Shown here: one piece after another, positions 1 through 8,478 of the stretch | Layout of the letters: each line of letters begins with the position of its first letter | How positions within the stretch are numbered: the stretch's first letter is position 1 | DNA from: Phormidesmis priestleyi Ana | Lineage (GTDB): Bacteria; Cyanobacteriota; Cyanobacteriia; Phormidesmidales; Phormidesmidaceae | DNA length: 64,000 nt | Reading direction: 5' to 3' | Assembly: GCA_001314865.1 (NCBI GenBank) | Contig: LJZR01000004.1 | Span: 1-64,000 of the forward strand | Position numbers and translations under genes: made by a program | Notes under the pieces: generated by a model | What the model saw: the letters and a program-made list of their open reading frames with translations, nothing else | Databases searched by the model: none | Told to the model about the DNA's origin: nothing

Positions 1-735
1 TGATGGTAGGTGCTCGCTTGGCTGTAGCGGTCGTTGTACTCAATTTTGATATCGAGGGCTTGTTGGTAGTGCGATCGCGCCTGCTCGTACTCTCTGAGTT
101 CCTGTGCCACACTGCCCAACTGATGGTAGGTGCGAGCTTGGCTGTAGCGGTCGTTGTACTCAATGCAGATATCGAGAGCTTGTTGGTAGTGCGATCGCGC
201 CTGCTCGTACTCTCTGAGTTCCTCTGCCACACTGCCCAACTGATGGTAGGTGCTCGCTTGGCTGTAGCGGTCGTTATACTCAATTTTGATATCGAGGGCT
301 TGTTGGTAGTGCGATCGCGCCTGCTCGTACTCTCTGAGTTCCTGTGCCACCCTGCCCAACTGATGGTAGGTGTTCGCTTGCCTGTAGCGGTCGTTGTACT
401 CAATGCAGATATTTAGGGCTTGTTGGTAGTGCGATCGCGCCTGCTCGTACTCTCTGAGTTTCTGTGCCAACATGCCCAACTGATGGTAGACGGTTGCTTG
501 GCTGTAGCGGTCGTTGTACTCAATGCAGATATTTAGGGCTTGTTGGTAGTGCGATCGCGCCTGCTCGTACTCTCTGAGTGCCTCTGCCACCCTGCCCAAC
601 TGATGGTAGGTGCGCGCTTGGCTGTAGCGGTCGTTGTACTCAATGAAGATATCGAGGGCTTGTTGGTAGTGCGATCGCGCCTGCTCGTACTCTCTGAGTT
701 TCTGTGCCACAATGCCCAACTGATGCTCACCAGTA
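1..735. repeat. Tandem 120-bp repeats encoding near-identical TPRs
   Basis: Six consecutive 120-bp units begin at 1, 121, 241, 361, 481 and 601 and differ from each other at only a few positions. On the minus strand each codes for one 40-residue TPR (core EQARSHYQQAL). Every unit carries a GCGATCGC HIP1 octamer at the same place (about 70, 190, 310, 430, 550, 670). The array continues past the left edge, so its copy number is unknown. Confidence 0.95.
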
Positions 736-3632
736 GCACACCATAACGCTACCTGTCTGTCTTCAAATTTTTCTAGCTGCGCGTATGTATCGACCGCCTT
801 CTGATAGAACTCTCTTGCCGATGGCAATTGTTTCGTTTCTAAGTAGCCATTAGCCAATCTATGAAACGCAAATGCTATTTGATAACCCGACTCGCTTTTT
901 ATAAACTGTTGCGGATAGTTCTCCAACGCACTGCATACAGATTCGACAAGAGCAATCTGAGCAGGATAGTTCTGAGTTTTCTGAAAGTAATCAGTTAAGC
1001 AAAACAGAATGCTCATCTCTTCTCTAGCTTCGAGACAATTCTCTAATGCGCTATAGAGATTCTCATACTCCAACCCACAAAAGAACAATCCCAGCTTCCG
1101 CTGCTCCGGCTCCTTCGAGGCCATCATTTGCTGATACTGCGCCGCCAAGCCCTGATAATGCGCCTTAAACCCCGTCGCCAGCCCTTCTCTCACCGCCTCA
1201 TCCACTGCCGCCAGCTTCGCCCGCAAAAAATACGGAAACACCGGCTGAATCCGCAACAGCCGCCCATCATCCCCCTCAAAATACGGCGACAGCAGCCCCC
1301 ACCGCATCGCCTCATTCACCGCCTCATCAAACCCATCAAATTCCCAATCTGCAAACGGCTCCAGCTGCTGCAACTGCTGCGCATAGTTCGCCAAATCCGC
1401 CCGGTTAATAAACCCCTTAAACGGAGCCAAACACAACAACAACTTCTGCGCCGCCGCCGACAAATTGCTGTGCGAATACTCCACACATTTCAAAATACTC
1501 TTAGTTCTATCCGCCGCCCCACTATCCAAATTCACATCCGCCGCATCCAACCCCGCCAGCACCGCCGCCGCACTCTGCCGCCCCAAGTTCGCCAGCACCA
1601 CCTCCATCGCCAGCGGATACCCCGCCAACAAATTCATCAACCGCTTAAAGTCGCCCTCTTGCCGCAGCGCCGCAATCTGTTGCGCATTGCCCACCGCCAC
1701 ATCCAATATCTTCTCCGCCAGCACCGTCCGCGCCTCCGCATCTAGCCCCCCCAGCTGATACCGATTCACCTTTCCAGCATGGCTAAACACATCCTGTAGC
1801 CAAGCCTCATCACTGCGCGAGCCCAGCACCACCTTCGTTTGCCCGCCCACCAGCGCCTGCAAAAACAGCTTAATCTCTTCTCGCTCCGCCTCATTCAGCG
1901 TATTGGCAATCGCCAACGCCTCCCCCGTCACCGACTCCAAATTATCCAACACAATGCCATAAGGCTGCGCCTTCAACACATCCGCCAGCTTGCGCCGCTG
2001 CGCCCCCAACCCCATCGCCTGAAAGGTCGCAAACTCAAACTTGCCAAGCACCCGCTTCCCTATCGCCTGCAAAATCTGTTGCAGCGTATGCGCCTTTTCG
2101 TCGTACCCAAAATAAAACACCTCCCCGGCAAAATTCGTCGTTTGCCACCAATCCCGCAAATAGTTCAGCAGCGTCGTTTTCCCTGTGCCGCCCATCCCCT
2201 GCAACAGCAACACATTATGCCGCAGCAACGCCTTCTCTATTTTTAGTATCTCCAGGTCGCGCCCCACAAAACTATAAGTCGGCTGCGCAAACCGATACCG
2301 CGTATCCTGCGCATCGTAATAGGCCGCTTCCTGCTCCGGCGTAAACGGCTGCAATCGCAAATCCACCGCCTTATTGGCATACACCACCGGCAGCAGCCAA
2401 TCCTCTAGCTCCACCACCTGATTAAAATACACCTGCCGATTTTTATCGTTATACAGCGCCTTACGCCCCAGCCGTATCGCCTCCGGGATACCCTGCGCCG
2501 CAAACAGCTCCCCATACAGCTTTTTCATCATCAGCGCCGCCGCACTCACCGTCACGCTATAGCCCATCGCCACCACCATCTGCACCCCCGCCGTCATCAG
2601 CCGAGAGCCCAAGCTAGTTTCACGAGTTTCAATAGCCATCCGGTTCGCCGCATCCGCATCCGTCCCAGCATTCGTCCCCGCATCCGTCCCGGCATCCGCT
2701 CCAGCATTCGTCCCGGCATCCGCCCTCACCTGCTTCCCCGACTGACACGCATTCAAAATGCAAATCGGAATCCCCTGACTGGTGAGCAAATCCGCCAGCT
2801 CCTGCGCCTCCACCGGATCAGCCTGCCCCTGACTCGCCCCCTCCAAAAACAAAAACGCCTTTACCCCCTCATAGGGCGCAATATCACCTCGCCCATACCG
2901 CGACCCAAACAAATAACGACTCTGCTTTGCCCCCGCCACAAACTGGTCATAGATCATCAACCCGCCATGCGCATCAAAATGAACAATGTGATAAAAACCC
3001 GCTCGCCGCTCCAAATGCGCACTCAGCGCCTCAAACGTTCCGGGCCTCAGCAACTCCACATTCACCCGCAGCCGCCCCTGCTCAATCGCATCAATCAAAG
3101 GCCGCGAAATGGTTCGATAGCCCACATCTTTTTCTTCATCAGGCCGCGCCGTCACCACCAACAAATTAATCACCGGCGAAGGCTGCAAATTTATCTGCAT
3201 TATCCCCCGCTGAAAACGCTTGCGCGTAAACACCGCATCCACCGCAAACGGCCTCGGCTGCTTCGGGTCGCGCAGCGCCTCCCAATGCAACGCCTGAAAC
3301 TCCGGCGACTCCCCCTCAATTTCAATCCGCAAATTAGCCAGCCCATCGCGGCAAGCCAGCTTATAGTCGCTATAGGCATCGGCATCGGCAAACACCTCAC
3401 CAAACAACCGCTCGCCATAGTCCTTTACACTCGCCGCCGCCCGCTGCGCCTTCACCTGCTGATCAAACGGAAAGCGAATCCACTCTTCAAAATAAAACTC
3501 TAAATCCCTTTCCTGCTGTCCGCTAAACGGATCACTCACCGTAATCGGATACTGCGTTTGCCCATCAATACTCACCGTCGCCGTAAAACCCTCAGCCGTC
3601 TGCCGCCCCTCGCGAATCGTAATGATGTTCAT
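1..3632 (-). CDS. CHAT protease - NB-ARC-type NTPase - TPR protein (partial, runs off left edge)
   Basis: An uninterrupted reading frame starts at ATG 3632 (MNIITIREGRQ) and stays open to base 1, giving at least 1210 residues; the C-terminus lies outside the window. Residues about 150-400 form a caspase-like CHAT domain: the His motif HFDAHGG places His at 222 and LNACQSG places the nucleophile Cys at 296, so both catalytic residues are present. A P-loop, GMGGTGKTT (Lys 485), with a following VLDNLES Walker B and a VLGSRSDE segment, identifies an NB-ARC/STAND NTPase. From about residue 960 there are TPRs of 40 residues, nearly identical in protein and DNA. Just after the catalytic Cys is a low-complexity stretch built on NAGADAGTDAG. 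CHAT-STAND-TPR proteins are known signalling proteases, some in bacterial defence and cell death; the substrate here is unknown. The gene stands alone and is divergent from the SLH/WG gene. Confidence 0.88.
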   Translation of the reverse strand, partial: MNIITIREGRQTAEGFTATVSIDGQTQYPITVSDPFSGQQERDLEFYFEEWIRFPFDQQVKAQRAAASVKDYGERLFGEVFADADAYSDYKLACRDGLANLRIEIEGESPEFQALHWEALRDPKQPRPFAVDAVFTRKRFQRGIMQINLQPSPVINLLVVTARPDEEKDVGYRTISRPLIDAIEQGRLRVNVELLRPGTFEALSAHLERRAGFYHIVHFDAHGGLMIYDQFVAGAKQSRYLFGSRYGRGDIAPYEGVKAFLFLEGASQGQADPVEAQELADLLTSQGIPICILNACQSGKQVRADAGTNAGADAGTDAGTNAGTDADAANRMAIETRETSLGSRLMTAGVQMVVAMGYSVTVSAAALMMKKLYGELFAAQGIPEAIRLGRKALYNDKNRQVYFNQVVELEDWLLPVVYANKAVDLRLQPFTPEQEAAYYDAQDTRYRFAQPTYSFVGRDLEILKIEKALLRHNVLLLQGMGGTGKTTLLNYLRDWWQTTNFAGEVFYFGYDEKAHTLQQILQAIGKRVLGKFEFATFQAMGLGAQRRKLADVLKAQPYGIVLDNLESVTGEALAIANTLNEAEREEIKLFLQALVGGQTKVVLGSRSDEAWLQDVFSHAGKVNRYQLGGLDAEARTVLAEKILDVAVGNAQQIAALRQEGDFKRLMNLLAGYPLAMEVVLANLGRQSAAAVLAGLDAADVNLDSGAADRTKSILKCVEYSHSNLSAAAQKLLLCLAPFKGFINRADLANYAQQLQQLEPFADWEFDGFDEAVNEAMRWGLLSPYFEGDDGRLLRIQPVFPYFLRAKLAAVDEAVREGLATGFKAHYQGLAAQYQQMMASKEPEQRKLGLFFCGLEYENLYSALENCLEAREEMSILFCLTDYFQKTQNYPAQIALVESVCSALENYPQQFIKSESGYQIAFAFHRLANGYLETKQLPSAREFYQKAVDTYAQLEKFEDRQVALWCATGEHQLGIVAQKLREYEQARSHYQQALDIFIEYNDRYSQARTYHQLGRVAEALREYEQARSHYQQALNICIEYNDRYSQATVYHQLGMLAQKLREYEQARSHYQQALNICIEYNDRYRQANTYHQLGRVAQELREYEQARSHYQQALDIKIEYNDRYSQASTYHQLGSVAEELREYEQARSHYQQALDICIEYNDRYSQARTYHQLGSVAQELREYEQARSHYQQALDIKIEYNDRYSQASTYH
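2640..2725. repeat. Short degenerate repeat inside CHAT domain
   Basis: A 12-bp motif of the type gcatccgtcccg/gcattcgtcccc is repeated about six times. It codes on the minus strand for alternating NAG/DAG residues immediately C-terminal to the catalytic Cys 296 of the CHAT domain. It stays in frame, so it lengthens a surface loop rather than breaking the gene. Confidence 0.8.
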
Positions 3633-4040
3633 AACAAATCTCTAATAATATTGAAGATAATTGAAGGCAATGGAAGACAGCGCCAGCTAAATAGACCCTA
3701 ACAAACTTAAATTTTATTCATCCTAAACCTTCACCCGCATTTTTGCCCTTTCCGCCCAATTCCGTCCTCTCATGGGCCGTCTCAGACGTCTTCTCATGGG
3801 CCGTCTCATGCCCCCTTCGTTAATTACCTAAATCCCGACGCCCCCCTAACCCCCCAAATTTGGGGGGAACCGGACTCAGAGCCCCCAAGCTTGGGGAAAC
3901 CCATTATTGGCTCAAGGGATAAATCTTATATTTCTAGAGGGGGCAATGCAGTGATTCTGTTTCATCTTTAATTTAATTACACTGGGTTACTTACTATTTC
4001 CGATCAAGTTTATTTTTCTCAAATCTAGCAAGCAATAATT
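3633..4040. other. Intergenic region between divergent genes
   Basis: No ORF is credible here. The stretch holds the upstream regions of the CHAT-STAND gene (-) and the SLH/WG gene (+). It contains a duplicated tctcatgggccgtctca segment around 3770-3815 and two C/G palindromes described separately. Confidence 0.7.
3841..3900. repeat. C-rich/G-rich double palindrome, dispersed-repeat type
   Basis: An 18-bp perfect palindrome, ccccccaaatttgggggg (3850-3867), is followed by a second, ccccaagcttgggg (3883-3896), within a CCCCCTAAC-type context. Such elements recur between genes in many cyanobacterial genomes as small dispersed repeats. I see no transposase. Confidence 0.65.
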
Positions 4041-5579
4041 ATGATGCCTCCCAATTCTTTGAAGAATCCTGTTCAGTGTTTGCCGCGCCCCTTTGGGATG
4101 TTCTTATCGGTACGGTTGTTCACGGGTTTATCAGCTATGCTGCTGACGATCATGCCCCATGCATTCGCAGCCGAATTATCAACGCCCGATGGCTCGGCGG
4201 CTGAGTCTCTTGCCCCATCAGGGCCTGAAGCTATTCCGCTGCTTGAATTTAGTGATACTCAGGGCTATTGGGCGGCGGCTTGCGTCGATCAAATGGGGAG
4301 TTCTGGAGTGATGAAAGGATATGGCGATCGCCGCTTTTTACCCAACAACAATATTAGCCGCGCCGAATTTGCTGCGCTGATGATGCGTGCGTTTGGCGAG
4401 AGTACTAAAGTCCGCGATGCACTCGCGTTTACAGATGTACCCGCTTCATTTTGGGCTGCCGATGTTATTAAACAAGCTTATGAGCGCGGCTTTTTAGAAG
4501 GCTATCCGAACAGTCAGTTTCGGCCCTATCAAGAAATTTCTCGGGCGCAGGCTATGACAATTTTCGCCAGGGTACGCCGTTTGAGCAGCACAGGCGATAC
4601 CGATAATATATTAAACCAATACTTTAGCGATCAAAGTGAAATTCCGGGGTATGCAAGAGGGGCGATCGCCGCTGCGGCTAAAGCAAATCTGGTAGTCAAC
4701 TATCCTGCCGTTGATCAGTTTCGCCCTAACGACGGGATGAAAAGAGGAGAGGTGGCCGCAGTGCTATGTCAGGCTTACCGAGACGGCTACGACCGTCGCA
4801 ATGTCCCAGATGAGACGATTGTTCAGGTTCAGTTTTGTCCGGTGAGTAGTCCTGCATACGATGCTGACGGGTTTGCCGTTGTTTTTGGGGGCGCTGATGA
4901 ATTTGGGTATGGCAGATCAGGTATGCAAGATCGTAGCGGACGCTGGATAATTCCGCCCATATACGGCGAATTGCATCCGTTTTCGGACGGACTGGCGCTG
5001 GGCTTTCCGCCGCCTTTTGAGTACTATCCGCAATCCTACAGCTTGATCGATCAACAAGGACAGATTGCGTTTTCTCGGCCCATTGAGGGCCACATTAGAG
5101 ACTTCTCTGAGGGACTCGCCGCGTTTTCTACGGCTGACGGGCAGTGGGGATTTTTAAAGAAAACAGGAGAGGTTGCGATTGCTCCTCAGTTTTCTGATGC
5201 TCAGCCTTTTGCAAACGGTTTGGCAAGGGTTCAGAAAAATGGCCGATTCGGTTTTATCAACAAATCGGGGCAGGTGATCATCCCGATTCAGTACGAAGCC
5301 ACTCACGAAATGTTTCAGGAAAACCTAGTGGGTGCAAGGCTACAATCTTCAGGAAAGTGGGGGTATTTAAACGCAAGCGGGGAGTGGGCGATCGCACCTC
5401 AATTTCAAGCAGTAGAAGCCTTTTGGCAAAGGATGGCCCGAGTCACCAATACCAATAACACTCGCAGCCAGTGGAGCACTATCAACCAATTAGGAGAACC
5501 AGCTGACGCCTCTACGGAAAATGAACTCGTGGGGTCTGATTCCAAGCCCCCAACGCTACGTAATTGCAGCTATAGCTGA
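4041..5579 (+). CDS. Secreted SLH-domain and WG-repeat protein
   Basis: 512 aa. A signal peptide ends about residue 43 (PHAFA-AE). Three S-layer-homology domains follow at about 72-255; the first two are clear (YWAAACVDQMGSSGVMKGY...ISRAEFAALM and FWAADVIKQAYERGFLEGY...ISRAQAMTIF), the third is weaker. From about 270 to 490 there are WG (KWG) beta-repeats of the form DRSGRWIIPPIY/FSDGLA, EGLAAF...GQWGFLKKTGE, NGLARV...GRFGFINKSGQ and GKWGYLNASGEW. In known families SLH domains bind peptidoglycan-linked polymer, so an envelope-anchored protein is likely. WG repeats have no single defined ligand. Cyanobacterial SLH proteins are usually OprB-like porins; no beta-barrel follows here. Monocistronic by spacing. 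Confidence 0.85.
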   Translation: MMPPNSLKNPVQCLPRPFGMFLSVRLFTGLSAMLLTIMPHAFAAELSTPDGSAAESLAPSGPEAIPLLEFSDTQGYWAAACVDQMGSSGVMKGYGDRRFLPNNNISRAEFAALMMRAFGESTKVRDALAFTDVPASFWAADVIKQAYERGFLEGYPNSQFRPYQEISRAQAMTIFARVRRLSSTGDTDNILNQYFSDQSEIPGYARGAIAAAAKANLVVNYPAVDQFRPNDGMKRGEVAAVLCQAYRDGYDRRNVPDETIVQVQFCPVSSPAYDADGFAVVFGGADEFGYGRSGMQDRSGRWIIPPIYGELHPFSDGLALGFPPPFEYYPQSYSLIDQQGQIAFSRPIEGHIRDFSEGLAAFSTADGQWGFLKKTGEVAIAPQFSDAQPFANGLARVQKNGRFGFINKSGQVIIPIQYEATHEMFQENLVGARLQSSGKWGYLNASGEWAIAPQFQAVEAFWQRMARVTNTNNTRSQWSTINQLGEPADASTENELVGSDSKPPTLRNCSYS

Positions 5580-5658
5580 GCATGAAACCGCACCTGATCC
5601 TCCCCCGCCGCTTCTAAGCCAATGCAGCAATATTCACCAATAATCGTAAAAATCCCAT

Positions 5659-5686
5659 AAAAAACCCCACAAAATAAGTTGTGGGG
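5659..5686 (-). terminator. Intrinsic terminator downstream of ABC transporter operon
   Basis: The stem CCCCACAA (5665-5672) pairs with TTGTGGGG (5679-5686) around a six-base loop. On the minus strand it is followed by six Ts (5659-5664 plus). On the plus strand no T-run follows, so it mainly serves leftward transcription. Confidence 0.75.
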
Positions 5687-5830
5687 TCTGCCAAGTCGAA
5701 ATGTCACAGCCAAGGTAGCACCCTCTTCCTCAAGCTCGCAGTGTTTCGCAGCACTACCCTATAAAACTAAGCTTTTGGTCAGGTAGTGGCCTACTGCCTG
5801 GGCTACAGCATCCTCCCTGTTCTGATCCCC
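5659..5830 (-). ncRNA. Possible structured RNA ending in an intrinsic terminator
   Basis: Read on the minus strand, this 170-nt stretch contains a mismatched hairpin at 5780-5800 (caggcagtag paired with cactacctg) and a larger stem-loop closed by GGUAG/CUACC (5754-5758 with 5714-5718). It ends in an 8-bp GC-rich hairpin followed by six Ts. The nearest minus-strand stop codon is at 5983 and the next minus-strand gene starts at 3632, so it is not an obvious leader. It could be a small RNA, an operon 3' UTR or a decayed element. I could not match it to a named RNA family. Confidence 0.35.
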
Positions 5831-5866
5831 AAACTAATCGTCATTGGATCACTCATCCTTAACAAT

Positions 5867-5964
5867 TAGTTATCAGCGCTTAGTCAACAGCGCCTAGTCA
5901 ACAGCTCCTAGTTAACAGCTCCTAGTCAACAGCTCCTAGCCAACAGCGCTTAGTCAACAGCTGC
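5867..5964. repeat. 14-bp tandem repeat, seven copies
   Basis: Seven head-to-tail copies of a 14-bp unit (consensus tagtcaacagctcc) fill 98 bp, with one to four differences per copy. They lie directly after the last gene of the ABC operon. The unit is too short and has no spacers, so this is a simple tandem array and not CRISPR. Confidence 0.9.
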
Positions 5965-5982
5965 TATCGTTTTGCCGCCTTT

Positions 5983-6633
5983 TTAGGCCGTTTTAGCAAA
6001 AACCTTTGCCGGGCCATCCACTTTGCTCACGGCGTCATCCGCTAGCAGCAAAATCCGATCGCACAGTCTTTGCAGCAGCGGATCGTCATGACTAATGACA
6101 ATCAACCCAATTTGCTGCTGCGCCACAAACGCCAATACCCCCTGCCAAATGAGCGCTTGGGTGTTGGCATCGAGCATGGCAGTCATTTCATCGGCAATTA
6201 AGTACTGCGTTGATGGATTGAGAATGCGGGCGATCGCAATTCGCTGCAACTCGCCGCCACTCAGCTCGTGAGGATAGCGGTTCAGCCAGCCAGAATGAAT
6301 GCCCAGGGCTTCTAAACACGCTGGGTCGGGAGGACAGCCTTCTGCGAGAATCTGACGAATGCGCCAGCGAGGATTAACCGATAGTTCGGGGTTTTGAAAA
6401 ACCAGCTGCACAGGGTTATAGCGCTTTTTAGGTAGCGATCGCTCATCGACGGTCACACTGCCCCGAGTCGGGGCCAAATAGCCTGCCAGCAACTTGCCTA
6501 AGGTCGTTTTGCCATAGCCCGAAGGGGCCATTAGCCCCAGCACTTCCCCCGGAGCCACGGCCACAGTTCTATCTTCAACCACCCACGGCTGTCGGTTGCC
6601 ATAGCGAAACCATAAGCGACTACCCTTTAGCAT
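5983..6633 (-). CDS. ABC transporter ATPase, NikE/DppF type
   Basis: Second ATPase of the metal/peptide importer. I choose ATG 6633 (MLKGSRLWF), giving 216 aa; a GTG at 6639 is also in frame. The Walker A is APSGYGKTT, the signature LSGGELQR and the Walker B YLIADEMTA, with the usual H-loop (VISHDD). It is shorter than typical DppF/NikE proteins (about 250-330 aa) because it ends soon after the H-loop and lacks the C-terminal oligopeptide-transporter extension. Its start overlaps the end of the upstream ATPase gene, which suggests translational coupling and a heterodimeric ATPase. Confidence 0.85.
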   Translation of the reverse strand: MLKGSRLWFRYGNRQPWVVEDRTVAVAPGEVLGLMAPSGYGKTTLGKLLAGYLAPTRGSVTVDERSLPKKRYNPVQLVFQNPELSVNPRWRIRQILAEGCPPDPACLEALGIHSGWLNRYPHELSGGELQRIAIARILNPSTQYLIADEMTAMLDANTQALIWQGVLAFVAQQQIGLIVISHDDPLLQRLCDRILLLADDAVSKVDGPAKVFAKTA

Positions 6634-7549
6634 GAACACACCTCACCCATCCACTACGAAGTTCTCTTAACTGGGGTCGCTCGGCAGTGCAAGTCTCGCT
6701 GACCCAGTCACAGCGATCGCTAAACAAACAGCCCACCGGCAACTGCTCAGGACTCGGCTGATTGCCAGGAACCGGGATAAACTCATTTTGCGGGAGCGAT
6801 CGCCATAGCGCTTGCGTATAAGGATGTCGCAAGTTACCACTCAAAAAGTCTTTTGCGGCGGCAATTTCAACCGTTGTACCGGCATAAAATACCGCCACCC
6901 GATCCGCAATTTGTAAAGCAGCCTCAATATCATGCGTAATTAAAATCACGCCCCGTCCTTCTACCGCCAGCTCTCGCAGATGATTAAGCGTTTCGACCAC
7001 GACATCCGGATGGAGGCCGGGTGTGGGTTCATCGGCAATTACCAACTGCGCCTGAGTCACCACCGCTGTTGAAACCAGGACACGTCTGGCCATGCCCCCC
7101 GAAAGCTGAAAAGGATAGCGATCGCGCACGGTCTCCGAGAGGTTGTAGCGAGCAAAGGTTTTACTCACACTCGCGCTGGCCTCTGCTTTAGCGCGTCCGG
7201 CGAGCTGAGCCACTCGCTGCACCTGCCCACCGACCGTCATCAGCGGATCTAAATAGCCAATAGACTGTGGAATTAGCGCAATGGTTTTACCGCGCAGTGC
7301 CCGACAGCGCTCAGGCGTCAAAATCTCTCCTTTAAATCGCATGGTGCCGCTGAGCGCAGCATTCTCCGGCAAAATTCCTAACAGCGCATGGGCTAAGAGA
7401 CTTTTACCCGATCCGCTCGCGCCGACCACGGCCACGACTTCTCCGGCTTTTACATCCAGGTCTAAATCAGTGATTACAGCGAGCTGCTTACGGCGTAGCC
7501 CCTGATCGTATTGGGTAAAGGTCACCCCTAGGTTAGAGATAGATAGCAT
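6620..7549 (-). CDS. ABC transporter ATPase, NikD/DppD type
   Basis: 309 aa, first ATPase of the importer. Walker A is VGASGSGKSLL, the signature LSGGMARR and the Walker B LVIADEPT, with an ITHD H-loop. The C-terminal oligopeptide/nickel ABC extension is present, including the cysteine segment LFSDRCDWVSETC that is typical of the DppD/NikD branch. The start ATG is 5 nt after the stop of the permease gene, and the end overlaps the next ATPase. Together with its partner it should power import through the two permeases. Confidence 0.88.
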   Translation of the reverse strand: MLSISNLGVTFTQYDQGLRRKQLAVITDLDLDVKAGEVVAVVGASGSGKSLLAHALLGILPENAALSGTMRFKGEILTPERCRALRGKTIALIPQSIGYLDPLMTVGGQVQRVAQLAGRAKAEASASVSKTFARYNLSETVRDRYPFQLSGGMARRVLVSTAVVTQAQLVIADEPTPGLHPDVVVETLNHLRELAVEGRGVILITHDIEAALQIADRVAVFYAGTTVEIAAAKDFLSGNLRHPYTQALWRSLPQNEFIPVPGNQPSPEQLPVGCLFSDRCDWVSETCTAERPQLRELRSGWVRCVHAKG

Positions 7550-7554
7550 AGTGA

Positions 7555-8478
7555 TTATTCCTGACTGGTTTTAGGATCGAGGAGCGATCGCACATTCTCA
7601 CCTAACCAGTCAAACGCTTTTACTGAAATCAACAAAAGCACGCCCGGCATCACGCCTAGCCACCAATAGCCGGTAGATAAATGACGCATCGACTCGGCCA
7701 AAATAATGCCAATAGCCGGTAAATGAGGCGACAAACCAATACCCACAAAAGACAACGCCGCCTCGTGCAAAATGGCATGTGGAAACAACAAAATAAGCCC
7801 GACCAACAGCTGCGGCACGATATGCGGCACCATATGGTGACGGGCAATCCAAAGCGATGGTTTCCCCAAATGGCGAGACAATTGCACATAGTCAGCATTG
7901 CTAAGCTGCAACACTTCAGCTCGAATCACCCGCGCTAAGCTAGTCCAATGGGTGAGGGCCACCGCGATAATCACACCCTGGGTGCCACCGCCCACCGCAA
8001 AGGCAATCAAAATCAACAGTACCAAGTGAGGCAAGCTAAAAAAGACATCCACAATCCAGATGATCACCGCATCTACCCAACCGCCAAATGTGCCCGCAGC
8101 CAACCCTAAACCCGTGCCAATCACCGCACTGATGCTAGCAGCCAAAAGTCCGACCCGTAGGCTCAATGATAGGCCGTGGAGCGATCGCCTCAGCATATCG
8201 CGGCCCAGCCAGTCAGTCCCAAACAAATGCGCCCACGAAGGCGGCTGATTGCGATCGGTTAGCACCGTGGTCAGCCCCGACTCGCCCAAAAACCAAGGGC
8301 TCACAATAATGCCTAATAAAAAAATACTGCCTATAGCGATCGCGGTAATCGTCTGTTGCCGTCGGTTGTTTTGCCGCCAAGCCTTAAGTGAGCTTTTTGG
8401 TGAGCTTTTCGGTGATCCGTTCGGAGAACCTTTGGGGGATCGATTAGGCGCGTTTGCAATGAGTGTCATAAGTATCAT
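7555..8478 (-). CDS. ABC transporter permease, NikC/DppC type
   Basis: 307 aa with about six hydrophobic segments and the binding-protein-dependent transport (EAA-type) region around LSRHLGKPSLWIARHHMVPH. The N-terminus, PNRSPKGSPNGSPKSSP, is a low-complexity four-residue repeat made by an in-frame short DNA duplication, followed by a membrane helix. The start codon overlaps the stop of the other permease as ATGA, a classic coupled arrangement. A second ATG at 8469 (MTLIANAP) is possible. It forms the heterodimeric channel with the NikB-type protein. Confidence 0.87.
   Translation of the reverse strand: MILMTLIANAPNRSPKGSPNGSPKSSPKSSLKAWRQNNRRQQTITAIAIGSIFLLGIIVSPWFLGESGLTTVLTDRNQPPSWAHLFGTDWLGRDMLRRSLHGLSLSLRVGLLAASISAVIGTGLGLAAGTFGGWVDAVIIWIVDVFFSLPHLVLLILIAFAVGGGTQGVIIAVALTHWTSLARVIRAEVLQLSNADYVQLSRHLGKPSLWIARHHMVPHIVPQLLVGLILLFPHAILHEAALSFVGIGLSPHLPAIGIILAESMRHLSTGYWWLGVMPGVLLLISVKAFDWLGENVRSLLDPKTSQE

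Larger units (their letters stand above)
5580..5982. other. Gene-free interval with structured segment and 14-bp repeats
   Basis: No credible protein gene. From left to right it holds a minus-strand terminator hairpin (5659-5686), a segment rich in nested inverted repeats (about 5690-5830) and an array of 14-bp repeats (5867-5964) that abuts the end of the ABC transporter operon. Confidence 0.75.

Noticed and set aside
1-735. CRISPR-like periodicity
   Set aside because: The repeats are 120 bp, contiguous, without spacers, and code for TPRs.
3-746. Plus-strand frames of 137 and 68 codons
   Set aside because: They are antisense readings of the 120-bp TPR repeats of the minus-strand CHAT-STAND gene.
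1128-3503. Plus-strand Arg/Pro/His-rich frames
   Set aside because: They lie antisense to the same minus-strand gene and have composition typical of shadow frames.
5659-5830. Cobalamin riboswitch, 6S RNA or SRP RNA
   Set aside because: I compared it with the core motifs I remember for these and found no full match, so only a generic RNA candidate is listed.
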